Below are positions 1 to 8,156 of a stretch of DNA of 39,337 bases, piece after piece. Each line of letters opens with the position of its first letter. Within the stretch, counting starts at the first letter, position 1. A program made the position numbers and the translations under genes. The notes below the pieces were generated by a model. The model made no database searches. It saw nothing but the letters and a program-made list of their open reading frames with translations, and had not been told where the DNA came from. This stretch comes from Clostridia bacterium. GTDB taxonomy: Bacteria; Bacillota; Clostridia; Christensenellales; Borkfalkiaceae. The stretch covers positions 1 to 39,337 of the forward strand of contig CAAGGZ010000108.1 of the NCBI GenBank assembly GCA_900769545.1, read 5' to 3'.

Positions 1-2
1 CT

Positions 3-404
3 TTAATGTTCATCGAGGACGAAGAAATATTGTCGAAAAACTTTGAAGAACGGAAATATAATCCTGTGACGAAACAAATGGAAGTGCATACGCGAAATCA
101 GGAGTTCAACAAAAAGTTTGGACTGTCTACGATAGAAGAAATTATACCGCAATTAAGCCAAAGCGCGTATGACTACATAGGGAAATATATGGATAAAGGC
201 GGAAAAGCGATGTGGTCGAAGAATATTCCAACCTTTATAAGGTGTGCGGTTAGAAAAAGCGACGTAATTGGTCCGACGAATGAAGACGAAACATCCTTTC
301 TTGTATCGGGGGATGCGGAAATCGTTACGGAATACGGCGAAATTATAAAGCTCGACAAAGGTAAAGTGTATAAGGTGCTTTCCCAAGTAACCACTTGCAA
401 CTAA
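3..404 (+). CDS. 3' end of an unrecognised gene (partial)
   Basis: The reading frame is open at the left window edge: the codon before the first ATG (position 6) is a leucine codon, not a stop. What is visible is therefore probably the last 134 residues of a longer protein. I do not recognise a family. The visible part is soluble and charged, with no membrane segment. It ends in a stretch of short alternating hydrophobic segments (SGDAEIVTEYGEIIKLDKGKV) that could be a small beta-structured tail, but this is too weak to name a fold. It is followed by a hairpin terminator at 452-495. The function is unknown. Confidence 0.6.
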   Translation, partial: LMFIEDEEILSKNFEERKYNPVTKQMEVHTRNQEFNKKFGLSTIEEIIPQLSQSAYDYIGKYMDKGGKAMWSKNIPTFIRCAVRKSDVIGPTNEDETSFLVSGDAEIVTEYGEIIKLDKGKVYKVLSQVTTCN

Positions 405-451
405 AGTGATAGCCAAAAGGTCGTTATTGAAAAATTACGGCAAAAAGGAAT

Positions 452-495
452 AACGCCCAATCGCCAAGCGGGTCAGCGGCGATGGGCGTTCTTTT
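452..495 (+). terminator. Intrinsic terminator after the left-edge gene
   Basis: The arms AACGCCCAATCGCC (452-465) and GGCGATGGGCGTT (478-490) pair with a single bulged base. They enclose a 12-nt loop and are followed by CTTTT. It lies 48 bases past the stop at 404 and suits termination of that gene. Confidence 0.75.
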
Positions 496-532
496 GCCGT
501 TTCAATTCTTTTGCCCGATTTAGTTAAGTGGT

Positions 533-599
533 TTGGGGTGTGCCCTTACACGGCGCCGCGAAGCGGCGACGCTTGTATACATGTAAGGGCACACCCCAA
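533..599. repeat. Nested palindromic element (REP/MITE-like)
   Basis: The perfect 18-bp arms TTGGGGTGTGCCCTTACA (533-550) and its reverse complement (582-599) enclose a second GC-rich hairpin, CGCCGC-GAA-GCGGCG (554-568). There is no T-tract, so it is not a plain terminator. The nested form resembles small interspersed palindromic elements. From 600 to 740 the sequence is AT-rich with no gene. It holds only two similar 19-bp runs, at 676-694 and 709-727, just before the ATPase promoter. Confidence 0.7.
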
Positions 600-740
600 T
601 CTCATTAGATGATTTTCGTCTAAAAAACAGGTATTTTTAACTGGCTGAAATTTTTAAGATTTACGGCAATAAAGTTTGGAAAAAATCACAATTCAGTAAA
701 ATATAATATTGGAAAAATCACAAGTTCGATTAAAAAATAG

Positions 741-769
741 TTGCGTAAATCTCATTTATGTGGTATAAT
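741..769 (+). promoter_or_regulatory. Sigma-A-type promoter of the AAA ATPase gene
   Basis: The -35 box is TTGCGT (741-746), the spacer is 17 bp and the -10 box is TATAAT (764-769). Transcription would begin near 776. This rules out the in-frame ATG at 758 and supports translation from 791. Confidence 0.75.
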
Positions 770-790
770 CATCATACTGGGAGACAAATT

Positions 791-2143
791 ATGTTGTATA
801 GAAAGATAGAAAATAAAATTACCGAATGGATAAGAAATGGGGAAAAGGCACTTTTAATTGATGGTGCAAGGCAAGTTGGGAAAACCTATATTATTCGCAA
901 AACGTTAAAAGAAAATCACATCGATTTTATAGAATTTAATCTATTAGATACTTCTGAAATTGTTGCGTTATTGAAGAAAAGTAATAGCGTTGACGAAATG
1001 ATTACAAATTTATCGTTGTTTGCGGATAAGCCCTTTATCAAAGGTAAAACGGTTATTTTCTTTGATGAAATTCAAGAATTTAAGGAATTAACGACTAAAA
1101 TTAAATTTTGGGTGGATGAAGGTTCTTTTCGTTACGTGTTAAGCGGTTCTTTGCTTGGCATTGAGTTAAAAAACGTTAAATCCGCTCCCGTTGGTTATTT
1201 AACAACGCTTACGATGTATCCAATGGATTTTGAAGAATTTTTGCAAATTTATAATTTTACGGAAGATTTGAAACAGTCTTTATATAATTCCTTCAAAAAT
1301 CGTCTTCCTGTGGACGATACGGTGCACGATAGAATGATGCAAATTTTCCGAACGTATTTGAACGTGGGTGGTATGCCGTCGGCTGTAGATAAGTTTAGAA
1401 AAACGAAAAACTTGGAAAACGTTATTGCGGAACATAAGGATATTGTTTTACAATACAAAAAAGATTTTACGCGGTATGAGACGGAGGATAAAAAACCGTA
1501 TTTAACACAAATTTATGATTTGATACCTGCGGAATTGAATAGCAACAATAAACGATTTAATTATGCGGATATCAAAAAAGGGCTCTATTATGAGAGGAGC
1601 GAAGATAACTTTATTTGGCTTGCTAAAGCAGGTGTGGCATTACCTACTTATAACGTATCTGAATTGTCCATTCCCCTATTGTTAAACGAAAAACGTAGTT
1701 TGTTCAAGTTGTTTCTTTCAGACGTGGGTATGTTGACGAGTATTTACGGAAAGGCGACCAAATTGCAAGTTTTAACCGACGAGCAAAATATAAACAATGG
1801 GGCGTTATATGAAAATGTAGTTGCCCAAGAATTAAAGGCACACGGATTTACTTTATACTACTATAACAGTAAGAAATTCGGCGAATTAGATTTTGTTGTG
1901 GAATACAATGGAAAAATTCTTCCTATAGAAGTGAAAAGCGGAAAGGGCTATAATCGCCATTCCGCGCTTTCCAATGTGATGGAAGTGAAAAATTATGCTA
2001 TAGATGAAGCTATTGTTTTTACAAACTATAACGTCGAAGTAAAAAATAACGTAGTGTATTACCCCATTTATTTTTTGATGTTCCTAAAAAATGAAGATAT
2101 AAAATTGCCGACTTTGGATTTAGATGATTTATCAAAATTATAA
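791..2143 (+). CDS. AAA+ ATPase with C-terminal DUF4143 domain
   Basis: This 450-residue soluble protein belongs to the AAA_14/DUF4143 ATPase family. A P-loop GARQVGKT is at residues 25-32, a Walker B run VIFFDEIQ at about 88-95, and a sensor-like stretch YVLSGSLLG follows. The C-terminal third carries the DUF4143 region. It ends in GELDFVV...IEVKSGK (about residues 365-385), which looks like the D...ExK core of a PD-(D/E)XK nuclease fold; whether it cuts DNA is not known for this family. The start was set at 791 because GGGAG lies 7 bases upstream and the promoter at 741-769 excludes the ATG at 758. The gene stands alone between a palindromic element and a tRNA scar, which suggests acquired DNA. 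The cellular role is uncertain. Confidence 0.85.
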   Translation: MLYRKIENKITEWIRNGEKALLIDGARQVGKTYIIRKTLKENHIDFIEFNLLDTSEIVALLKKSNSVDEMITNLSLFADKPFIKGKTVIFFDEIQEFKELTTKIKFWVDEGSFRYVLSGSLLGIELKNVKSAPVGYLTTLTMYPMDFEEFLQIYNFTEDLKQSLYNSFKNRLPVDDTVHDRMMQIFRTYLNVGGMPSAVDKFRKTKNLENVIAEHKDIVLQYKKDFTRYETEDKKPYLTQIYDLIPAELNSNNKRFNYADIKKGLYYERSEDNFIWLAKAGVALPTYNVSELSIPLLLNEKRSLFKLFLSDVGMLTSIYGKATKLQVLTDEQNINNGALYENVVAQELKAHGFTLYYYNSKKFGELDFVVEYNGKILPIEVKSGKGYNRHSALSNVMEVKNYAIDEAIVFTNYNVEVKNNVVYYPIYFLMFLKNEDIKLPTLDLDDLSKL

Positions 2144-2227
2144 TTAAGACGACCAAAAACGGATTGGCTACTATTTGGCAACTATATCGTTTAATTCCTT
2201 TATTTATAAGGGCTTCAGCGATTGGCT

Positions 2228-2256
2228 CTTGGGTTCAATTCCTGTCGACCGCACCA
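2228..2256 (+). pseudogene. tRNA 3'-end remnant (possible attachment-site scar)
   Basis: GGGTTCAATTCC followed by TGTCGACCGCACCA has the form of a tRNA T-arm (GTTCAAT loop), 3' acceptor strand CGACCGC, discriminator A and encoded CCA. The matching 5' acceptor strand GCGGTCG and a D-arm are missing upstream, so no intact tRNA can be built here. A terminator follows directly, as behind a real tRNA gene. The acceptor sequence suits a tRNA-Leu-like gene, but identity is uncertain. Such isolated 3' ends are typical of sites where elements integrate into tRNA genes. No integrase is seen in the window. Confidence 0.5.
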
Positions 2257-2296
2257 AAAAATAACCATCCGAATTTTTTCGGGTGGTTATTTTGTT
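2257..2296 (+). terminator. Intrinsic terminator behind the tRNA remnant
   Basis: The arms AAATAACCATCCGA and TCGGGTGGTTATTT (one G-T pair) enclose a T-rich loop and are followed by TTTTG. It begins immediately after the CCA of the tRNA remnant and would also end transcripts from the ATPase gene at 791-2143. Confidence 0.8.
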
Positions 2297-2482
2297 ATGT
2301 CATAGGCAGTCGCGCGAAATTGCAAATTCCTGCAGGTTCACGCGAGGAGCGAAAAAGTAAGAAAGCGTACAGAATAGTCGAGCAACGACACACTACCCAA
2401 AGGGCGGGACATAAGCCCCACCCTAAAAAATTTGATATTCGTGATTAAAATGATAGATATTTATCCCATAAAGGCGTTGAAA

Positions 2483-2566
2483 TTATTTCTTTGTGTTCAA
2501 TTCTACTGTTATTGAAGATTGAGAAGTATCATCAAATTCAATGGCATATACTCCGACTCCTGTATA
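2483..2566 (-). pseudogene. Possible C-terminal gene fragment
   Basis: On the minus strand, an open stretch reading YTGVGVYAIEFDDTSQSSIT and on to ELNTKK before a TAA is closed upstream by stop codons. It reads like the tail of a protein with its body lost. A GC-rich imperfect hairpin (about 2401-2426) lies downstream on the same strand, where a terminator would be. The rest of 2297-2628 shows no convincing gene. This is a weak call. Confidence 0.2.
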
Positions 2567-2628
2567 TTATCAAAAATTACAACAAAAACTTTTTTGTTTG
2601 TTCTATTGTCAAAAATTCCAATATTTTA

Positions 2629-2656
2629 TTGACAAAATATTTTTTTGTGCTATACT
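2629..2656 (+). promoter_or_regulatory. Promoter of the GH35 gene, with overlapping inverted repeat
   Basis: The -35 box TTGACA (2629-2634), a 16-bp spacer and the -10 box TATACT (2651-2656) form a near-consensus promoter, leaving a leader of about 130 nt before the ATG at 2795. The -35 box lies in the right arm of an inverted repeat TTGTCAA...TTGACAA, a possible operator. Confidence 0.65.
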
Positions 2657-2794
2657 ATGTTAAAAAAAGAAAGATTTATCAAACTTTATTGGATTGGAAA
2701 AATAATTCAGTGACCCTTACATTTGCTTCCACGCGAAGGCGTTTTAGTTAAGTTAAAATATCAATAAAACGGTTTAGAAAATTAGGTGAAACAT

Positions 2795-4537
2795 ATGAAG
2801 TTTTGGATTCAAGGCAATCAATTTATCAAAGACGGCAAGCCAATAAAAATTATATCGGGCGCAGTGCATTATTTTAGAAATCTTCCAAGCGCTTGGGACG
2901 ATATATTTGAGAAGATGAAAGCGTGTGGGTTTAATACGGTAGAAACATATTGCGCGTGGAATATGCACGAACGAAAAAAAGGCGAGTTTGATTTTTCCGG
3001 TAGATATGATATTGCATTATTTCTTGAAATGGCGCAAAAACACGGACTTATGGCAATCGTTCGTCCCGGGCCATATATTTGCGCAGAATGGGATTTTGGC
3101 GGCTTGCCTTGGTGGTTACTTTCAGAAAAAGATATAGAAATTCGTTGTATGAACAAAACGTACATACAATATTTTAACAGATATTTGGACGAGTTGTTTA
3201 TGCGCGTCAAGCCCTTTCTTTTCACGAATGGCGGCAACGTAATTATGATGCAGGTGGAAAATGAATACGGCTATTACGGCGACGATAAAGAATATTTGTC
3301 TTATCTTGTCAAAAGTTATCGCGCTAAAGGAATCGACGTGCCGTTGGCTACTTCGGATGGCATAAGAAAAACCGATCTTTTAGACGGAACGACGTTAGGA
3401 TGTTTACCGACTCTTAATTTCGGAAGCGCGGTCGAAAAATGTTTAAAAAATCACGATGAATTATTTCCTGAAGCACCGAAACTTTGTATGGAAATGTGGA
3501 ACGGTTGGTTTGATGCTTGGGGCGACGAAAAACATCACACAAGGAGCGCGATAGACTATGCCGAAACAGTAAACGATATGTTAGCGCGCGGAAGTTTTAA
3601 TGCGTATATGTTTATTGGCGGAACGAATTTTGGTTTTACGAATGGCGCAAATCATATCGACACGTTTGCGCCTGACGTAACAAGTTACGATTATGACGCT
3701 TTGCTTTCTGAGTGCGGCGATATAACGGAAAAGTATTACGAGGTAAGAAAAGTAATACAACGCCATACGAAAGAACCTTTGCCTGACGTACCGAAAAATC
3801 GTGAAAAGGCGGCGTACGGAAAAGCCCAAGTTGTCAGCTCGGCTGGATTATTAGAAAATCTTGACGTCTTATCCGACGCTATTCGTTGCGAAACACCTAA
3901 ATGTATGGAAGATCTTGGCTTCGGCTATGGGTACGTTATTTATAAAACGAGGCTCAATCGAGATTACGAGGATTCAATCATTTCATTTGAAAGCATCGGC
4001 GATAGAGCGCAGGTATACGTTAACCATGAATTTTGCGGAACCGTATATATCAATGAGCCTCCTTTTGAAGTTAAATTTTCCGCAAAAGAGGGAGATACTT
4101 TGTTTGTCGTGTGTGAAAATATGGGCAGAACGAATTTTGGTTCAAAAATGATGCGAAAAAAAGGCATCGCGGGCAGATGTTCGGTGGATGGAAAAATACA
4201 CTTTAATTGGCAAGCTTATCACTTAGATTCGGAGAATATAAAAAGCATTGTATTTGACGATACGATTCGTCGGAATGGCGGGAGCTTTTATAAGTTTATT
4301 TTTAACGTAAAAGACGAACCGCGTGATACGTTTTTACGAACGGATAACTTTAAAAAAGGGTTTGCTCGCTTAAATGGATTTAATCTCGGACGATATTGGG
4401 AAATCGGTCCGCAAAAAACGTTGTACGTCCCGTCGGCATTGTTGAAACAAGGAGAAAATGAATTGATTATTTTTGAATCTGACGGATTAAAAGGCGCGCC
4501 TGTCATAGAGTTTGTGGATAAAGCAGACCTTGGTTAA
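2795..4537 (+). CDS. Beta-galactosidase, glycoside hydrolase family 35
   Basis: This 580-residue enzyme is expected to remove terminal beta-linked galactose from oligosaccharides in the cytoplasm, since there is no signal peptide. The GH35 hallmarks are clear. The N-terminal barrel contains SGAVHYFR and RPGPYICAEWDFGGLPWWL (residues 90-108). The acid/base Glu is in QVENEYG (Glu157) and the nucleophile Glu in CMEMWNGWFDAWG (Glu233), the positions known for streptococcal BgaC. C-terminal beta domains complete the usual length for compact bacterial GH35 enzymes. An upstream in-frame GTG at 2786 exists, but AGGTG at 2784-2788 is well placed for ATG 2795. The gene is monocistronic, with its own promoter and a shared terminator downstream. 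It probably acts on galactosides taken up by transporters such as the one encoded at 14581-19960, though that link is inferred. Confidence 0.93.
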   Translation: MKFWIQGNQFIKDGKPIKIISGAVHYFRNLPSAWDDIFEKMKACGFNTVETYCAWNMHERKKGEFDFSGRYDIALFLEMAQKHGLMAIVRPGPYICAEWDFGGLPWWLLSEKDIEIRCMNKTYIQYFNRYLDELFMRVKPFLFTNGGNVIMMQVENEYGYYGDDKEYLSYLVKSYRAKGIDVPLATSDGIRKTDLLDGTTLGCLPTLNFGSAVEKCLKNHDELFPEAPKLCMEMWNGWFDAWGDEKHHTRSAIDYAETVNDMLARGSFNAYMFIGGTNFGFTNGANHIDTFAPDVTSYDYDALLSECGDITEKYYEVRKVIQRHTKEPLPDVPKNREKAAYGKAQVVSSAGLLENLDVLSDAIRCETPKCMEDLGFGYGYVIYKTRLNRDYEDSIISFESIGDRAQVYVNHEFCGTVYINEPPFEVKFSAKEGDTLFVVCENMGRTNFGSKMMRKKGIAGRCSVDGKIHFNWQAYHLDSENIKSIVFDDTIRRNGGSFYKFIFNVKDEPRDTFLRTDNFKKGFARLNGFNLGRYWEIGPQKTLYVPSALLKQGENELIIFESDGLKGAPVIEFVDKADLG

Positions 4538-4644
4538 CATAACGCGTAATTCTAAACACCGAAAATAGTTTACGTTATAAATCATTAAAAAATTGAACGC
4601 ACAAATCAAGCGCGAAGCTTTTTTCAGTGAGTCCCTTCTATAAC

Positions 4645-4680
4645 AAAAGCTCTTCGAGTATTTTTCTCGAAGAGCTTTTT
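4645..4680. terminator. Bidirectional terminator between convergent genes
   Basis: A perfect stem AAAAGCTCTTCGAG / CTCGAAGAGCTTTT, with A-rich and T-rich flanks on the two sides, lies between the convergent GH35 gene and the XRE/TPR gene. It can serve both. Confidence 0.85.
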
Positions 4681-4689
4681 CATTGTTCG

Positions 4690-5727
4690 TTAGGCAAACA
4701 AACGCGCCCGTTTTCTTTCCACTTCTTGTACCGCCCAATCTTCGTCGTTGTAATTCCACTCCGTTTTAAGGCTTTCCAATTCCCTATCGTACGTTGCCGC
4801 CGCCTTTTCTTTTTCTCCTAAAATTTGATAGATGGTAGCAATCCCTTCTAAAGCGTCTGTAAATCTCGGAGCTGGCTCCATTGCATAAGACTTTTCATAG
4901 TACAAAATCGCCTTCTGGTATTCGCATTTTTTTGCATAATACTGCGCAACCTCAAAAAGAAATCCGCTGTTTTCGGCATAAGCCGCCATAGCGTCTTCTA
5001 TAATACCGTCCGCTTTCTTCTCGTCGTATTCGGCAAGCGCAATATGTGCCTTGTATATCACCACAAGGAAAGGCTTATGCGCAGGCAAGGTCTGTACTAT
5101 TTCCAAATATTCCTTCGCTTCTTTCGTTCTGCGGTCGGTAATTAAATCGTCCAAGAGAAAATAATAGGGCAACGGCGTTTTCGGAGTTCCCGCGTCCCTT
5201 TGAATCACTTCTTTATAGAAATCAATGGTTTCGGCGTGGTTGGCTATATTCCAATCCCAAACGCAATCCCCCTCCGCCATTTGCAACAGCCATTGACAAT
5301 CCTTCTTTTCGGGCTTTGCCATAATCGCTTCCCTTGCATAGCGTTTGACTTTACGGGCGTCTGCCTGCATACGGTGATGATATAAATGCGCAAGTAAACT
5401 CAAAATCCGAGTTTTATCCTCGTGCTCTAAAAGCTGTGTTTTTAAAAAATCTTCATATTCCTTAAATACGTCGCCTGTAAATTCTTCCTCAACGTCCATT
5501 CGATTTTCAATACGGCGCAGCTTTTGCTCTTTCGTCAAGTCAAATAATTCGTCTATACTTACGCCGAACACCTCCGCCAAGAGCGGCAATAACGTAATAT
5601 CCGGCATAGCGATTGACGTTTCCCATTTGGAAACCGACTGCGCGCTGATTCCAAGCTCTGTCGCAAGCTGCTCTTGCGTGAGCCCCGTCTTGTGACGGAG
5701 CTGTTTGATTTTTGCTCCCAATTCCAT
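4690..5727 (-). CDS. XRE-family regulator with TPR-like C-terminal region
   Basis: This is a 345-residue cytoplasmic DNA-binding protein. Residues 6-60 form a Cro/CI-type helix-turn-helix (GLTQEQLATELGISAQSVSK, then WE), closely matching the HTH_3 family. The remainder (about 90-330) is all-helical with TPR-like pairs such as AQYYAKKCEYQKAILYYEKS and GIATIYQILGEKEKAAATYD. This architecture is common in Firmicute regulators that may sense a peptide or protein ligand. The start ATG at 5727 has AGGAG 8 bases upstream. It is transcribed away from the HAD phosphatase gene, from its own promoter at 5770-5798. Its target genes are unknown. Confidence 0.88.
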   Translation of the reverse strand: MELGAKIKQLRHKTGLTQEQLATELGISAQSVSKWETSIAMPDITLLPLLAEVFGVSIDELFDLTKEQKLRRIENRMDVEEEFTGDVFKEYEDFLKTQLLEHEDKTRILSLLAHLYHHRMQADARKVKRYAREAIMAKPEKKDCQWLLQMAEGDCVWDWNIANHAETIDFYKEVIQRDAGTPKTPLPYYFLLDDLITDRRTKEAKEYLEIVQTLPAHKPFLVVIYKAHIALAEYDEKKADGIIEDAMAAYAENSGFLFEVAQYYAKKCEYQKAILYYEKSYAMEPAPRFTDALEGIATIYQILGEKEKAAATYDRELESLKTEWNYNDEDWAVQEVERKRARLFA

Positions 5728-5769
5728 ATATACTACTCCTGTAACTGTTTTTCAAGTACTTGTATCTCT

Positions 5770-5798
5770 ATTTTATCACGTTCTTTAAAAGCTGTCAA
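5770..5798 (-). promoter_or_regulatory. Promoter of the XRE/TPR regulator
   Basis: Read on the minus strand, TTGACA (5793-5798), a 17-bp spacer and TAAAAT (5770-5775) lie about 43 bases upstream of the start codon at 5727. Confidence 0.75.
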
Positions 5799-5850
5799 CA
5801 ACGCAGTTTTACAGTATGTCCGCCTGTTGGTTGAACGAAAAACTCGGGTA

Positions 5851-5879
5851 TTGACTTTTTTCACAAACCGTGGTATACT
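5851..5879 (+). promoter_or_regulatory. Promoter of the HAD phosphatase gene
   Basis: TTGACT (5851-5856), a 17-bp spacer and TATACT (5874-5879) are followed by AAGGAGG (5886-5892) and the ATG at 5901. Confidence 0.8.
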
Positions 5880-5900
5880 GTATGTAAGGAGGAACATTGT

Positions 5901-6761
5901 ATGCGTAAAATTCCCACCATAGCGTTTATGTACGATTTTGATAAAACCTTATGCGACCAGGATATGCAGGAATATAGCTTTATCCCCAACCTCAATATGA
6001 CCAGCGAGGAGTTTTGGTCGGAAACGGAGCAATTCCGCAAAAAGAATTACATGGAAGGCATTTTAGGCTATATGTATTTCATGATGCACAAATGCAAGGA
6101 AAAAGGCATTCCCTTTACCAAAGAATACTTGCGTTCCTTGGGGAAAAATATCAATTTCTATAAAGGCGTTCAAAATTGGTTCAAGCGTATCAATCAATAC
6201 GGCGAGTCCATCGGCGTGAAAATTGAGCATTATATTATTTCCAGCGGCGTCAAGGATATTATAGACGGCTCCGCCATCAAGGACGAATTTAAGAAAATTT
6301 TTGCCTGTCAGTATTACTTTGATGAAAACGGCAATGCCGTTTGGCCGAGCATCGCCATCAACTATACGCAAAAAACGCAATATATTTTCCGAATCTCCAA
6401 AGGCATTTACGATGAAACGGATAATAAAAAAGTCAACGAAAAAATGTCGGACAGGGTCGTTTCCTACGAAAATATGCTCTATTTCGGCGACGGTATCACG
6501 GACATTCCCTGTATGACGTTTGTAAAAAAACAAGGCGGTATCTCGATTGCACTCTACCCCAAAGGCAAAAAAGACAAAGTAACCAACCTGCTTTTGGATA
6601 ACCGAGTCAACTACATTTGCCCTGCCGATTACCAGGAAGGGAGCGATTTAGACTCCCTCGTCAAATGTATTTTGCAAGAGATGAAGCTCTCGCATACGTT
6701 GCAGTTAAAACAAAAACAGCAACGCTCCCGAGAGTCCAAAAAAGCCGAAACAAAAAATTGA
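5901..6761 (+). CDS. HAD-superfamily phosphatase
   Basis: This 286-residue cytoplasmic hydrolase carries the HAD motifs in order. Motif I is YDFDKTL, with the nucleophile Asp12 and acid/base Asp14. Motif II is the Ser in IISSGVKD, and motif IV is FGDGITDIPC (from about residue 196), whose Asp residues bind magnesium. The region between motifs I and II is a helical cap. The overall pattern resembles HAD-IB (phosphoserine phosphatase-like) members, but the substrate cannot be told. The C-terminal 30 residues are Lys/Gln/Arg-rich and probably disordered. It has a strong promoter, an ideal ribosome binding site and its own terminator, so it is monocistronic. Confidence 0.88.
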   Translation: MRKIPTIAFMYDFDKTLCDQDMQEYSFIPNLNMTSEEFWSETEQFRKKNYMEGILGYMYFMMHKCKEKGIPFTKEYLRSLGKNINFYKGVQNWFKRINQYGESIGVKIEHYIISSGVKDIIDGSAIKDEFKKIFACQYYFDENGNAVWPSIAINYTQKTQYIFRISKGIYDETDNKKVNEKMSDRVVSYENMLYFGDGITDIPCMTFVKKQGGISIALYPKGKKDKVTNLLLDNRVNYICPADYQEGSDLDSLVKCILQEMKLSHTLQLKQKQQRSRESKKAETKN

Positions 6762-6765
6762 CAAT

Positions 6766-6792
6766 AAAAAAACACCCTCTCGGGTGTTTTTT
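6766..6792. terminator. Bidirectional terminator between HAD and Gfo/Idh genes
   Basis: AAAAAACACCC-TCTC-GGGTGTTTTTT forms a short stem with A and T tracts on both sides. It ends the HAD gene on the plus strand and the seven-gene minus-strand run that finishes at 6804. Confidence 0.85.
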
Positions 6793-6803
6793 CTTTTGAT
6801 GAT

Positions 6804-8078
6804 TTACAATTCGATTGCACGACCCGTTTTACGGCTTTCTTCTGCCCCGTAAACGAGCAAATGGCTTGACACCGAATCATCGAGCAAGGTAATCGACATC
6901 GACGTTCTTTCGCCATTTAAATAGCGTACAAGGTCGTACATAATACCGTAGTCGCCGCCGTTATGCCCACCGTACTTGGCATTGTTGACAATTTGCTGAG
7001 AAAGATCGATGATTTGCTCCTCATGGCCAACTCTTCTGCAATCATAGGTACGGTAAACAAATTTATTCTGTTCCACTTTTCCTTCCACTTCCCCGTCCGA
7101 ACCGACGATATGGATATATCTATCGGTATAGCTTGCGCCGCAAGAGAGGGTAAAGGACGCTACGCTGCCGTCTTTAAAATCTACGATAAGATTTTGTCTG
7201 TCCACTACGTCTCCGCCACAATCGTACGCGCACTTTCCGTAGCGGGAAGTTTTCAAAAACTCCATTTTTTCCTCGGCTGTAATCTGGTCATAGGGCTTAT
7301 CAAAGGAGTCCCAAACGAGGAAAGGCATAGTATCGTTGTAATAATACAAATTGAGCGCGCTATATTTACAACCGCGTTCATTCGGGCAGTTATAGCAGTA
7401 TTCCGCCGCATTCTGCGGCTTGTTTTCTTTTACAAAATGACAGCGATGTCCAAAGCTGAAAACCTGCTTTACGGGCGTTCCGTTAAGCCAACAAATCAAG
7501 TCCATATCATGACAGCATTTAGCAAGCAAGATGGGACTGCCGCATTCCGTTTCACTGTTCCATTTTCCTCTGCCGTAACTGGTAAGGAAATGAGGAATCC
7601 AGACGTGCTCGTTCATTTCCATAGAGATGATTTTCCCAAGCTTCCCATCCATAATCATTTTCTTGATAGTCTTATAGAACGGACTGTAACGCAAAACGTG
7701 GCAAACAAACACCATACAGCCGTTTTCTTTTGCCAAACGTTGAATTTCCAAAAGTTCTTCCTTCTTCGCCACGATAGGTTTTTCTATCAACATGTGACGC
7801 TTGGATTTCAATATCTCGATTGCCGTTTCATAGTGAACCTGATCCATCGTAGCGTTGATAACAATATCCGCCTCGATATTCGAATCGACAAATTGCGCGT
7901 AAGAAGTAAATATCTGCCCATCGGAGAGCTGATACCTTTCTTTTGCGGTCTGTAACTTAAACTCGTTGGGGTCAATTACCGCAACGACCTCTACTTCGTT
8001 GGGTTCGTCCAACGAATAATCTGCATATACTTGTCCTCGATTGCCGTAACCAACAACGGCGATTTTTATTTTTTTCAT
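6804..8078 (-). CDS. Gfo/Idh/MocA-family NAD(P)-dependent oxidoreductase
   Basis: This 424-residue cytoplasmic enzyme has an N-terminal Rossmann fold with the dinucleotide motif VVGYGNRG at residues 6-13 and the family signature EKP in HMLIEKPIV. A C-terminal alpha/beta catalytic and dimer domain follows. An insertion contains the cysteine cluster CYNCPNERGC (about residues 225-235) plus a nearby CAYDC, suggesting a bound metal that standard family members lack. Such enzymes oxidise sugars, sugar acids or inositols, and some cleave glycosides by an oxidation-elimination route. The start 8078 was chosen for AAGGAC just upstream. It is the last gene of the transport run and its only recognisable intracellular enzyme, so it may act on the imported sugar (inference). 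Confidence 0.88.
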   Translation of the reverse strand: MKKIKIAVVGYGNRGQVYADYSLDEPNEVEVVAVIDPNEFKLQTAKERYQLSDGQIFTSYAQFVDSNIEADIVINATMDQVHYETAIEILKSKRHMLIEKPIVAKKEELLEIQRLAKENGCMVFVCHVLRYSPFYKTIKKMIMDGKLGKIISMEMNEHVWIPHFLTSYGRGKWNSETECGSPILLAKCCHDMDLICWLNGTPVKQVFSFGHRCHFVKENKPQNAAEYCYNCPNERGCKYSALNLYYYNDTMPFLVWDSFDKPYDQITAEEKMEFLKTSRYGKCAYDCGGDVVDRQNLIVDFKDGSVASFTLSCGASYTDRYIHIVGSDGEVEGKVEQNKFVYRTYDCRRVGHEEQIIDLSQQIVNNAKYGGHNGGDYGIMYDLVRYLNGERTSMSITLLDDSVSSHLLVYGAEESRKTGRAIEL

Positions 8079-8100
8079 TATCGTCCTTCTCACCGCGTAA

Positions 8101-8132
8101 TCCGCAAGGGAATATTTTTACCCCCTTGCGGA
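8101..8132. terminator. Stem-loop between surface protein and oxidoreductase genes
   Basis: TCCGCAAGGG (8101-8110) and CCCTTGCGGA (8123-8132) form a perfect 10-bp stem. A T-tract follows on the plus strand only. In the minus-strand direction of the operon no T-run follows, so here it is more likely an mRNA-stabilising or partial-attenuation hairpin than a full terminator. Confidence 0.55.
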
Positions 8133-8156
8133 CCGCTTTTTTTTATTTATGCTTTT

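Noticed and set aside
2164..2448. A 94-codon open frame on the plus strand
   Set aside because: It runs through the tRNA remnant and its terminator, so it cannot be a normal gene.
8101..8132. A terminator splitting the seven-gene operon before the Gfo/Idh gene
   Set aside because: The T-tract lies on the wrong side for the minus-strand transcript, so full termination is not supported.
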